Source of the DNA: Desulfobacteraceae bacterium
Lineage (GTDB): Bacteria > Desulfobacterota > Desulfobacteria > Desulfobacterales > Desulfosarcinaceae
NCBI GenBank assembly: GCA_027025615.1
Contig: JALVQM010000038.1
Coordinates: forward strand, 2,674-20,498
Direction: 5' to 3'
Length of the DNA stretch: 17,825 nt
Part shown: positions 1 through 7,826 of the stretch, piece by piece
How positions within the stretch are numbered: position 1 is the first letter of the stretch
Layout of the letters: every line of letters starts with the position of its first letter
The notes under the pieces: model-generated
Told to the model about the DNA's origin: nothing
Databases searched by the model: none
What the model saw: only the letters and a program-made list of their open reading frames with translations
Program-made: the position numbers and the translations under genes

Positions 1-1037
1 GACTCAAGCAGGCCCGAAACCAGCTAAAGACCCAGACAGAAAAATTTCGCAAGCAGGCGGCTGACCTTGCCAAAGCACCCGCCAGGGACCTGGCTCGATT
101 AAAGAACAAATACAGCTTGTCGGGCAAGGGGCTTTCCAACCTGAGTCGTCTTCTTTTCGGCCGCCAGTTATGCCAATGGTGGGAGACCGGAGCACGGTGG
201 TACGTCCGCCTCAAGCCTTATTTAAGCCACCTGCCGGCCACATCAGACAAACCGGCCCAAAGCAAGCCGGTGCGCGGACGGGGCCTGGACATACGCTTTG
301 TGGAAAAAAATCCCCTGCCTGATTTCTGGCTGCGAAAGGCCAAGATCGACATGCTGCTGGCCGCCGGACATATCAGCGGCGACCTTGCCAACTTGTCAGA
401 TGCCCCGGCTCTTGTAGGCAAACCAACGGTTTTACGCCTACTGGGACGCAACCTTGAAAGGCTGGGCAGCCTTTCTTTGTTGGGCAGGTTCGATTTTACC
501 AGGCCGGGGGCAGCCCGGCATAAATTGACCGCCAGGGTTGCCGCCCTGCAGATCGAAAACCTGTCCCTGGAAGGCCTGGACAAACTGCCCCTGGAAATCA
601 AAAAAGGACTGGCCACTCTGGCCCTTGATCTTTCAGCCAGCGGCCATAATCTGAACGCAAGGCTCAACGGGCAACTTACCCGGCTTAAACTTGGGGCAAC
701 AACTACCGATACGGGCATGCTGCGGGAATTTGCCAGGGCCCTGGAAAAAGTGCGCTCTTTTGCTTTTCAGGTCCGGATCAACAAAAACGGTCCCGAACTT
801 GTCAGTCGGCTTTCTTCAGATATTGACCAGGTCTTGAAAAAGGCCGTGGCCGGAAGCCTGTCCCGTGAAAGCGCCCGGTTGGCAAAGGACCTGGAAAGCG
901 GAATATCTGAAAAACTGGCCGGCCCCCTGGTGTCTGTCAGGGAAAAAACAGCCCTGCTGGGACCTGTTGAAAAGGAAATCAGCAAGCGTCTCAACCTGGG
1001 CAATGACCTGCTCAAAGGGCTCAAGTTGCCCTTCTGA
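1..1037 (+). CDS. TIGR03545-like protein, C-terminal part (5' end outside window)
   Basis: The frame is open from the first complete codon at position 3 and stops with TGA at 1035-1037, giving about 344 visible residues; the true start lies upstream. The visible N-terminal stretch is charged and helical. It is followed by a segment containing KYSLSGKGLSNLSRLLFG and then WWETGARWYVRLKPYL, which I recognise as the conserved core of the uncharacterised TIGR03545 family. The remaining residues alternate short hydrophobic strands with linkers (for example ARVAALQIENLSLEG), somewhat like AsmA-type envelope proteins, then end in a lysine- and serine-rich helical region. From memory, this family is usually encoded beside a DUF2062/TIGR03546 membrane protein, which would lie left of the window. 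Function is unknown; an envelope role is inference. A TTG at 117 is internal to the family core and is not the start. The gene is convergent with the radical SAM gene, 17 bp apart. Confidence 0.75.
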   Translation, partial: LKQARNQLKTQTEKFRKQAADLAKAPARDLARLKNKYSLSGKGLSNLSRLLFGRQLCQWWETGARWYVRLKPYLSHLPATSDKPAQSKPVRGRGLDIRFVEKNPLPDFWLRKAKIDMLLAAGHISGDLANLSDAPALVGKPTVLRLLGRNLERLGSLSLLGRFDFTRPGAARHKLTARVAALQIENLSLEGLDKLPLEIKKGLATLALDLSASGHNLNARLNGQLTRLKLGATTTDTGMLREFARALEKVRSFAFQVRINKNGPELVSRLSSDIDQVLKKAVAGSLSRESARLAKDLESGISEKLAGPLVSVREKTALLGPVEKEISKRLNLGNDLLKGLKLPF

Positions 1038-1054
1038 CAACCACAACGTTCTGT

Positions 1055-2410
1055 TTATGAGCGGCAAAGGTTTTTCAGGCGGCTCAGGTCCTGCCAGGAA
1101 AACCCCTGCCGGCGACAGGGGAAAATGGCGTTGTTGGTAAAAAGCGGATCACTTTCCAGGTTGTAAGGTGAAGCCTCAACGGCTGCCGGCCAGAGTTTGG
1201 TCCCGGGAATCGGGGTGTAATGGGCCAGCACAGGGGTGATTCCGGCCGACTTGACCACCTCGATAGAACGTGCAACGGCCTTGAAGGATTGACCGGGAAG
1301 TCCTGCCAGCAGGTAGGCGCCTACCTGCTGAGGCCGGAAACCTGCGGCCTTCAGATTGGCCACTGCAGCCTTGAACTGCTCTTCGGTCACCTTGGCATCC
1401 AGTTCACTGCGCAATTCGAAAGCCGTTGTTTCCAATCCCAGACGGATTGTGGCAAACCCGGCCCTGTACATCAAGCTGGCCGCTTTCCTGCTTATCTCCC
1501 TGATATGCAGGGCATTGGGTGTATGAAAGGCCAGGGGAAGTCCGAGTTCGCTTATCTTTTCCAAAAGCGGCAGGGCGTAATTGCCGGCATCCACCAGCAA
1601 TGCATCGTCGTAAAAGGCAAAATTGACCACACTGAAATTTCGATGCCAATGGAGAATCTCTTCCAAGACCGACTCAGGGCTGCGACGCCGCATGTGGGGC
1701 TCCAGCAGTGATGATGCACAATAGGCACACCTGTAAGGACACCCCCTGGAAGTCAGCAGGGCAACATATGGCAGCCGCCGCTGCAGGTCAAAGGCCGGCC
1801 AAGGGTAGGTGTCAAGGTCCCGGGGATTAAAACCGGCTGCGACCTGCCAGCCTGTGTAGCGGGTTACAGCCTCAAAAACCATGGTTTCACCGGCGCCCTC
1901 TATAACCAGGTCCGCCCCGCAGACAGCCCTGGCATGCTGAGAGCATAAACTGGCATAGATACCGCCCAGAACAAGAGGCACATCCGGCAAAACCCGTCGG
2001 ACTTCTTCAATCGTCTCCCGGACTCCGGGATACCAGTAGGTCATCATGGAAGTTACCAGGATACAGTCCGGTTTGGGCAGTGATTCCAGGTCCTGCCGCA
2101 ACCATTCAGGCAGAATCCCGTAACGGCTCCAGGTACGTGGAATCATGGTCAGGGCCCGTGGCTTGGGCAAGGCGGTCTTGAGGTAAGGCCCGCGGCCGTC
2201 GGCCTTGGTCCGGCCGGCAACTGTCGACCGGGGATGGAACCGATCAAGGCAATCAAGAAAAATTACCCGTGCTCCGTGGCTGCGTAACAGGGCCGCCAGG
2301 GTCAGCAATCCCAATGGCCTGGCCCAGTAATCAAAGGCCGCAAAATCGTGGATCCAGGGGTTTACCAGCAGAATCAGGGGCCCGTTGCCGGTTTTCAGGC
2401 CGGGATTCAT
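1055..2410 (-). CDS. Radical SAM protein with N-terminal B12-binding-type domain
   Basis: This 451-residue protein has the layout of cobalamin-binding-domain radical SAM enzymes. Residues about 11-185 form a Rossmann-like B12-binding domain (PLGLLTLAALLRSHGARV near 32-49; VTSMMTYWYPGVRETIEEV near 119-137; LVLGGIY near 146-152). The radical SAM core follows, with the cluster motif CPYRCAYC giving Cys224, Cys228 and Cys231 (CxxxCxxC), then FYDDALL near 266-272 and TIRLGLETT near 321-329. The DxHxxG motif of base-off cobalamin binding is not visible; the equivalent stretch reads LDCLDRFHP, so cobalamin may bind differently or not at all. Substrate cannot be told from sequence; methyl transfer or another C-centred reaction is possible. 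The ATG overlaps the stop of the upstream siroheme-decarboxylase gene by 4 bases, so translation is probably coupled. It is the last gene of the ade-mtnA-ahb operon. It is not AhbC or AhbD, which lack the B12-type N-terminus. Confidence 0.88.
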   Translation of the reverse strand: MNPGLKTGNGPLILLVNPWIHDFAAFDYWARPLGLLTLAALLRSHGARVIFLDCLDRFHPRSTVAGRTKADGRGPYLKTALPKPRALTMIPRTWSRYGILPEWLRQDLESLPKPDCILVTSMMTYWYPGVRETIEEVRRVLPDVPLVLGGIYASLCSQHARAVCGADLVIEGAGETMVFEAVTRYTGWQVAAGFNPRDLDTYPWPAFDLQRRLPYVALLTSRGCPYRCAYCASSLLEPHMRRRSPESVLEEILHWHRNFSVVNFAFYDDALLVDAGNYALPLLEKISELGLPLAFHTPNALHIREISRKAASLMYRAGFATIRLGLETTAFELRSELDAKVTEEQFKAAVANLKAAGFRPQQVGAYLLAGLPGQSFKAVARSIEVVKSAGITPVLAHYTPIPGTKLWPAAVEASPYNLESDPLFTNNAIFPCRRQGFSWQDLSRLKNLCRS

Positions 2411-2913
2411 TTCCCGTCGGCTTGCTTGCCGCCTGGCTCCGCCTCAACGGAAAAGTACTGCATGGAAGTTTTTTTCAGCTCCCGGCGGCTGAACAGGAGG
2501 GTGTAATTTTCAACCTTCACCTTACGTGCAATCCTGCGGGCCACCTGGCGGCATTCTTCTTCAGTGGCGCCATGGATCATGGTGTAGAGGTTGTATGGCC
2601 ACTTGTCAGTAGGGTTACGGCGGTAACAATGGGAAACCTGTTTGAAGGTGGCCATGGCTTTGCCCACCTCCTCGACTCGTTCTTCATCCACCTGCCAGGC
2701 TGTCATGGCGTTGGCACCGTAGCCCGATTTCTGATGGCGTAAGGTAGCCCCGAAACGGCGGATCACCCCTCGCCGACACAGGGAGCGCAAAGTGTCCAGC
2801 AAAAGCTGCTCACTTATATCAAGCTGCCTGGCAATCTCCTTGTAAGGCTCTGCAACTATGGGAATATCACCCTGAATGGATGCAATCACCCGCTTTTCAA
2901 GCTCGGTCAACAT
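2407..2913 (-). CDS. ahbB: Siroheme decarboxylase subunit (AhbB-like, Lrp/AsnC fold)
   Basis: This 168-residue protein belongs to the Ahb/Nir siroheme decarboxylase family, which removes two acetate carboxylates from siroheme to give didecarboxysiroheme in the alternative haem route of sulfate reducers and methanogens, or in haem d1 synthesis. A winged-helix domain lies at about 1-52 (EIARQLDISEQLLLDTLRSL, then GVIRRFGATLRHQKSGYGAN). An AsnC-type ligand domain follows, with SHCYRR at 94-99 and WPYNLYTMIHG at 105-115, the signature I associate with the beta (AhbB/NirL-type) subunit. The tail FSRRELKKTSMQYF is also typical. Known enzymes pair an alpha and a beta subunit, but only one is encoded here. 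The AhbA/AhbB choice is from remembered motifs and is less certain than the family. mtnA lies 33 bp upstream; the radical SAM gene overlaps its end. Confidence 0.8.
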   Translation of the reverse strand: MLTELEKRVIASIQGDIPIVAEPYKEIARQLDISEQLLLDTLRSLCRRGVIRRFGATLRHQKSGYGANAMTAWQVDEERVEEVGKAMATFKQVSHCYRRNPTDKWPYNLYTMIHGATEEECRQVARRIARKVKVENYTLLFSRRELKKTSMQYFSVEAEPGGKQADGK

Positions 2914-2946
2914 GAAAACATTTCCTGCCCTATCTTAGCGCCGGTG

Positions 2947-4044
2947 TCAAGAGGCCCGGTCGGCTTTGTCCGGGAAAAGACCGGCAATCTCAGCGGCATC
3001 GGGCCTACAGATCCCCCTTTCGGTGATAAGTCCGGTAACCAGGCGGGCCGGGGTAACATCGAAGGCAAAATTTGCTGCCGGGCAATCCTGGGGAGAGACA
3101 AGGACCTTCTCAATCCTTCCGCCGGCAAGCCCCTGGACGAAACGGACTTCGTCGGGATCACGCTCTTCAATGGGAATCCGGGACAGACCATCCTGGAGTT
3201 GCCAGTCGAAGGTGGAAGAAGGCAGGGCCACGTAAAAAGGCACATGGTTGTCATGAGCTGCCAGAGCCTTGAGATATGTGCCTATCTTGTTGGCCACATC
3301 GCCGGCGGCGGTGGTACGATCGGTACCGACGATCACCATGTCCACCATGCCATGCTGCATCAAATGGCCGCCGGCATTGTCCACTATCAGGGTGTGGGCC
3401 ACCTTCTGCCTGCCCAGCTCCCAGGCAGTCAACCGGGCACCCTGGTTCAGGGGCCGGGTCTCATCCACCCAGACATGCACCTTTATCCCCTGCTGATGCG
3501 CAACGTATATGGGAGCCGTGGCCGTACCGTATTCGATACATGCCAGCCAGCCGGCATTGCAATGGGTCAGGATGTTGACCGCGGCACCTTCTTTGGCACG
3601 GCTTACCTGTTGAATGAGTCTGGCACCGTGGAGGCCTATCAGGCGACAATTTTCAGCCTCCTGCTCGGCAATCCGGCCGGCTTCTTCCCTTGCAGCAGCC
3701 ACCTGACGGGCGCCTTGCGGGTGCTGCAAGGCTGCAGACAGGGTTTGCTCAACGGCCCAGGCAAGATTGACCGCCGTCGGCCTGGCCGCCTTGATTCTGG
3801 CCGCCTCGGTCTTCAAGGCTGCCTTGTCAGCAGCAGTTGCCGCGGCCAGCATTATTCCATAAGCACCGGTTACCCCGATCAGGGGGGCACCCCGCACAAC
3901 CATTTCAACGATGGCCTCGATCACCTGATCCACGGTGGTAAGTTGTAAAATTTCCAGCTTGTGGGGCAATTGCCTCTGGTCGATAACTTCAACCGTCAGG
4001 CCATCGTCGGCCAGCCAGATGGGCCGTTTGGGATTTCGTTTCAT
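2947..4044 (-). CDS. mtnA: S-methyl-5-thioribose-1-phosphate isomerase (MtnA)
   Basis: MtnA converts the aldose 5-methylthioribose-1-phosphate to the ketose 5-methylthioribulose-1-phosphate in methionine salvage; family members can also act on 5-deoxyribose-1-phosphate. The 365 residues match full family length. Landmarks are the substrate loop RGAPLIGVTGAYG (51-63), the catalytic cysteine in LTHCNAG (Cys162), the VDETRP loop (193-198), the catalytic aspartate in VGTDRTTAAGDVANKIGTY (Asp242) and the C-terminal FDVTPARLVTGLITERG. All key residues expected for activity are present. The ATG at 4042-4044 starts 26 bp after the adenine deaminase stop, so the two genes are almost certainly co-transcribed. 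No MTA phosphorylase or MTR kinase lies in the window, so the source of the substrate is encoded elsewhere. Related eIF2B-like or ribose-1,5-bisphosphate isomerases are less likely, given the fit to MtnA motifs. Confidence 0.95.
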   Translation of the reverse strand: MKRNPKRPIWLADDGLTVEVIDQRQLPHKLEILQLTTVDQVIEAIVEMVVRGAPLIGVTGAYGIMLAAATAADKAALKTEAARIKAARPTAVNLAWAVEQTLSAALQHPQGARQVAAAREEAGRIAEQEAENCRLIGLHGARLIQQVSRAKEGAAVNILTHCNAGWLACIEYGTATAPIYVAHQQGIKVHVWVDETRPLNQGARLTAWELGRQKVAHTLIVDNAGGHLMQHGMVDMVIVGTDRTTAAGDVANKIGTYLKALAAHDNHVPFYVALPSSTFDWQLQDGLSRIPIEERDPDEVRFVQGLAGGRIEKVLVSPQDCPAANFAFDVTPARLVTGLITERGICRPDAAEIAGLFPDKADRAS

Positions 4045-4070
4045 GGTATTTTCTCAAGCTTTGGTCCCAA

Positions 4071-5792
4071 TCAATCGGCAAAAATTGAAACCAGTTCAAA
4101 ACGGTTTACGTCCACCAACCCCCTGTCGGTCAGTTTCAACTCCGGGATAACCGGCAGGGCCAAAAAGCTCAGGCTCATGAACGGGTCTTCAAGACAACAG
4201 CCAAGGCCGCCGGCCGCTGCCAACAGATCGTCAAGACCCCGGCGTACTTTTTCCAGGGACCGGTTGGACATCAGTCCGGCCACAGGCAGGGCCAGTTCAG
4301 CCAGGATTTTCCCCTTGTCCACGACAACCAGTCCACCTCCCATTTCCACTATCCGTACAACGGCCTGTCGCATGTCAGCATCGCTGGCACCCACCACCAC
4401 AAGGTTGTGGGAATCATGGGCCACAGTTGATGCAAGTGCTCCGCTCTGCAGCCCCAGACCGCTTACAAAGGCCTTGCCCATGCCGCCGCTGCCCCGGTAA
4501 CGTTCAATGACCGCTAGTTTTAGCAGGTCCTTGCCGGGATCGCTGACAACCTGCCCATCGACAACAGTGGCTTTCTCTATCCGGCATCCGGTAACCACCT
4601 GATTGGTTACCACCTGGATGGCCCGCAACCTTCCACCGGCTGCAGGAACACTGAAATCAAGCTTGTCGGGATCTATGTTCATAGGAGATCCGACGCTCAC
4701 GCCGGAGTCGGTCTCCAGGCCGGCGACCAATTGGCCTGCCTCGGCCACCAGTCTGCCTCCGTGATAAACCTGGGCGACCTTGAAATTTTTCAGATCTTCC
4801 AGGACCAGCAAATCAGCCCTCCTGCCGGGTGCCACCGCGCCCATTTGCCGCAGGCCGAAATACTCGGCCGTATTCAGGGTTGCCATCTGGATGGCCATGA
4901 CCGGATCAAGACCAAGGGCAATAGCCTGTCGCACCACAGCGTCCATATGACCATCGTCCATCAGGTCGTGGGGATGACGGTCGTCGGTACACAGCATCAT
5001 CCTGCGGCAGGTACGCTCATCTACCACTTGGGCCAATTGCTCCAGGTTGCGGGCGCAAGTACCCTGGCGGATCATTATGTGCATCCCGGCCGCCAGTTTT
5101 TCCTGAGCTTCGGCCGCGGTAGTACACTCATGGTCGCTTCCGATACCGGCCGCCAGGTAAGCGTGCAGGGATTTGCCGCTCAAGCCGGGTGCGTGGCCGT
5201 CAATCGGCTTGCCGGCTCGCATGGCGGCGGCCACCTTGGCAAGAACCCCCGGATCGGCGGCAATCACACCGGGAAAATTCATCATCTCGGCAAGGGCCAC
5301 TACACGCCTGTGTCCCAAAAGGGGCTCCAGGTCCTCGGCTTCCAGGCGTGCTCCGGCAGTTTCCATCCCGGTCGCCGGCACACACGAAGACAGGGACAGG
5401 AAAACCTCAAGGGGCAGACATTTCGAGGTTTCCAGCATGTAACGGATCCCGGAAAGGCCCAGGACATTGGCTATCTCGTGAGGATCGGCAACCACGGCCG
5501 CAGTTCCACGGGGCACAACCGCCCGGGCAAATTCTGCCGGACATGTCAGCGAACTTTCAAGGTGCACATGGGCATCTATCAGGCCCGGGGCCACGAACCT
5601 GCCCCCAAGGTCGATTTTGTGGCGTGCCGGGCGCCGCCCGAAACCGACCACAAAGCCGTCGGCCACGGCAAGGTCAACTTTTTCCAGTCTTCCGGTATAC
5701 ACGTTGACCAGGTTTGCATTTTCAAGCAAAAGGTCCACCGGCCGGCGACCGGCGGCAGCCTCTATCCTTTTTCTTAACCTTGTAGTATCCAT
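4071..5792 (-). CDS. ade: Adenine deaminase (Ade, amidohydrolase family)
   Basis: Adenine deaminase hydrolyses adenine to hypoxanthine and ammonia for purine salvage in the cytoplasm. The 573 residues match the two-domain Ade family. An N-terminal segment (PVDLLLENANLVNVYTG, 18-34) leads into the metal-binding motif APGLIDAHVHLESS (68-81; His75 and His77). It continues with ADPHEIANVLG (102-112), AEMMNFPGV (168-176), IDGHAPGLSGK (197-207) and GSDHECTT (218-225). LCTDDRHPHDL follows near 280, then a C-terminal Ade domain with VAHDSHNLVVVG. This order and spacing separate it from dihydroorotase and other amidohydrolases. The ATG at 5790-5792 gives the normal family N-terminus, although no strong Shine-Dalgarno is visible. 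It is the first gene of the operon with mtnA. Adenine and MTR-1-phosphate are the two products of MTA phosphorolysis, so this gene and mtnA complement each other. Confidence 0.95.
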   Translation of the reverse strand: MDTTRLRKRIEAAAGRRPVDLLLENANLVNVYTGRLEKVDLAVADGFVVGFGRRPARHKIDLGGRFVAPGLIDAHVHLESSLTCPAEFARAVVPRGTAAVVADPHEIANVLGLSGIRYMLETSKCLPLEVFLSLSSCVPATGMETAGARLEAEDLEPLLGHRRVVALAEMMNFPGVIAADPGVLAKVAAAMRAGKPIDGHAPGLSGKSLHAYLAAGIGSDHECTTAAEAQEKLAAGMHIMIRQGTCARNLEQLAQVVDERTCRRMMLCTDDRHPHDLMDDGHMDAVVRQAIALGLDPVMAIQMATLNTAEYFGLRQMGAVAPGRRADLLVLEDLKNFKVAQVYHGGRLVAEAGQLVAGLETDSGVSVGSPMNIDPDKLDFSVPAAGGRLRAIQVVTNQVVTGCRIEKATVVDGQVVSDPGKDLLKLAVIERYRGSGGMGKAFVSGLGLQSGALASTVAHDSHNLVVVGASDADMRQAVVRIVEMGGGLVVVDKGKILAELALPVAGLMSNRSLEKVRRGLDDLLAAAGGLGCCLEDPFMSLSFLALPVIPELKLTDRGLVDVNRFELVSIFAD

Positions 5793-5855
5793 GGGAACTT
5801 CGTCATACCGTCAGCAAGATATAAAGCATTTGTTAAAAACCCATCTGAATCGGGC

Positions 5856-5884
5856 GTTAAATAGACAAGACTTCGACCTGTCAC
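5856..5884 (-). promoter_or_regulatory. Candidate sigma-70 promoter for the ade-mtnA-ahb-rSAM operon
   Basis: On the minus strand GTGACA (5884-5879; five of six matches to the -35 consensus) is followed after 17 bases by TTTAAC (5861-5856; four of six to the -10). A start near 5850 would leave a leader of about 57 bases before the ade ATG. It is the best match in the 207-base gap between the ClC and ade genes (5793-5999), where I see no other gene and no clear terminator for the ClC gene. Position and spacing are seen in sequence; promoter activity is inference. Confidence 0.4.
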
Positions 5885-5999
5885 GAAAGCATCATGCGAT
5901 TAACTATTCAAAAAACAAACTCAAGTCCAGCTTCTTTTGCCGAATCCTGACAGGCAACCAATGGGCAGAAAGCCGGGTCGATGAAACTGTAATTGAAGA

Positions 6000-7823
6000 T
6001 TAACTTCTGCGGGAACTTTTCAACTCTTCCAGGCGCTGGTTGTAAAAAGCGATTACCTCACGGCGGTTAAGCATACCGATCAACTGGCCCGGGTCATCTT
6101 CTTCTACCACAGGAAGGCTTTCTATATTTTTGAGAGTAAACTTCTTAAGGACGGTGTTGAGGTCATCACTGGGAGTGGTGTAAATTATATCAGTTGTAGC
6201 AATATCTTTCATCACCACCAATTGTTCTATTTCTTTGGAAAAAAGTACACCACGCACGTCGTTGATCGAAAATATGCCTATCAGGCGTTTTTTATCATCC
6301 ATTACGGGAAAGTAATGCTGGGTTGTAGCCGACAGATAATCCTTGAACTCCTGAAAAGGCATGTCCTGGGGAATAAGCTCGACTTTTTTCACCTGGTGCA
6401 TAAGATCTTTGACATGAATCGTCTGCAAAATATCAACAAAAAAATCACCTGAATGGGCCGGCGAATCCACCTTGCTCCTTACCTGGGTGTTGAAAATTGT
6501 CCAACCCCGGGCCCCCATGTAAGTCACCCAGCAAACCAGAAGACTGGGCAGCAGAAGATGATAGGAGTCGGTCATTTCGGAAACGAAAATAATGGTTGAA
6601 ATCGGTGTGTTCGAGGCGGCTGCAAAAAATCCGGCCATTCCTACAACGGCAAAGGCCCCGGGATGGACCACGACCTGGGGCATGACAAGATGAAACAACT
6701 TTCCCACGACAGCTCCCAGGGAACCGCCGATTACGATAGAAGGTCCAAAGACCCCACCGCTGCCACCGGATCCAATGGAAAAGGAGGTTGTGAAAATCTT
6801 GCCCAAGGCCAAAGTCAACAAAATACCGATGGTGGCTTCATTGTAAATTGCCTGTTGCAGGTAACCGTAACCGAAGGCCAAGGTGTGGGGCCAGAAAAAT
6901 CCGATCAGGCCGGTCAGAAAACCACCCAAAGCCGGTTTCAAATGGTTGGGGATAGCCGACAACCGGGAAAAAATGCCGATGGTACCATAAAACGATTTTA
7001 CGTAAAGCCAGCTGACTGGAATCAAAACCAAGGCCAGAACCAAGTAAGGGCCCAGCTCAATCGGATTTCTGAATTCAAAAGGAGGAGAGTCAAACAGGGA
7101 TCCCCAGCCAAAAACCAGGCAGAAAAGGCAGTAGGCCACCACCGACGAAATTCCGGCCGGAATAAGCACATCGGATTCCAGCTCCGGATCACGGTAGAGC
7201 ACCTCGGCTGCGAAAAGGGCCCCGGCCAACGGCGCCCGGAAAATACTGCCTACACCGGCTCCAACACCGGCGGCCATCATAATTCTGCGGTCACGGTCGG
7301 TCAATTTCAGTTTGGTTGCCAGGAAAGAACCAAACCCGGCCCCGATCTGGGCTATGGGACCTTCACGCCCCCCCGAGCCGCCGGTTGTCAAGGTTATGGC
7401 CGAAGCCAGGGTTTTTATTATGGGTACTCGGCCGCGGATGAATCCACCGGCATGATGGTAGGCGTTGATGGCCGCGTCTGTTCCATGACCTTCGGCCTCC
7501 GGCGCAAAGGTATATACCAGCCACCCGGAAACAATGCCTCCCAGAACTGGAAGCAGCAAAAGCATCCAACGGGAAAAAGGCCGGGTGGTAGGTTCCAGCA
7601 GGTGATGTTCTCCGGCCGGAGGCGGTGGCCGGTAACCGGCCATGTAGTCAAGAAAGTAATGGCTGCCCAGTTGACAAAGATAATGAAAAACGACCGAACC
7701 CAGACCTGCTATTACACCGATTGCAAAAAAGTAAAGGGCCCACTTGCCGGCATCGGCCAGGTTGATGGACCTGAGAGAATCCGACATGGATCTTTTTTTT
7801 ACACGGTTTCCAGCTTCTGCCAT
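6000..7823 (-). CDS. ClC-type chloride channel/transporter with C-terminal CBS pair
   Basis: This 607-residue membrane protein carries the full ClC core followed by two CBS domains. Landmarks are GHGTD at 113-117 (the position of the GSGIP anion loop, so the usual serine is absent), GSGGREGP at 149-156 with the gating glutamate Glu154, GSIFRAPLAGALFAAEVLYRD near 192-212, and GSGGSGGVFGPSIVIGGSLG near 350-370. Multiple hydrophobic segments run from residue 27 to about 440. The CBS region (about 475-600) contains HYFPVMDDKKRLIGIFS and ESLPVVEEDDPGQLIGML and probably senses a nucleotide. The residue aligned with the internal proton glutamate of the E. coli exchanger is Val208 (sequence AAEVLY), as in vertebrate ClC channels. 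Chloride is the likely ion; transport mode is not decided. A shorter start at Met13 is possible. The ATG is 3 bp beyond the stop of the aminotransferase gene, indicating one operon. Confidence 0.93.
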   Translation of the reverse strand: MAEAGNRVKKRSMSDSLRSINLADAGKWALYFFAIGVIAGLGSVVFHYLCQLGSHYFLDYMAGYRPPPPAGEHHLLEPTTRPFSRWMLLLLPVLGGIVSGWLVYTFAPEAEGHGTDAAINAYHHAGGFIRGRVPIIKTLASAITLTTGGSGGREGPIAQIGAGFGSFLATKLKLTDRDRRIMMAAGVGAGVGSIFRAPLAGALFAAEVLYRDPELESDVLIPAGISSVVAYCLFCLVFGWGSLFDSPPFEFRNPIELGPYLVLALVLIPVSWLYVKSFYGTIGIFSRLSAIPNHLKPALGGFLTGLIGFFWPHTLAFGYGYLQQAIYNEATIGILLTLALGKIFTTSFSIGSGGSGGVFGPSIVIGGSLGAVVGKLFHLVMPQVVVHPGAFAVVGMAGFFAAASNTPISTIIFVSEMTDSYHLLLPSLLVCWVTYMGARGWTIFNTQVRSKVDSPAHSGDFFVDILQTIHVKDLMHQVKKVELIPQDMPFQEFKDYLSATTQHYFPVMDDKKRLIGIFSINDVRGVLFSKEIEQLVVMKDIATTDIIYTTPSDDLNTVLKKFTLKNIESLPVVEEDDPGQLIGMLNRREVIAFYNQRLEELKSSRRS

Positions 7824-7826
7824 ATG

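Noticed and set aside
2944..3948. Plus-strand open frame of 334 codons over mtnA
   Set aside because: Antisense to an intact mtnA with catalytic residues in place; no domain resemblance.
4731..5777. Plus-strand open frame of 348 codons over ade
   Set aside because: Antisense shadow of a clear adenine deaminase; no family features and an implausible His/Gly-rich composition.
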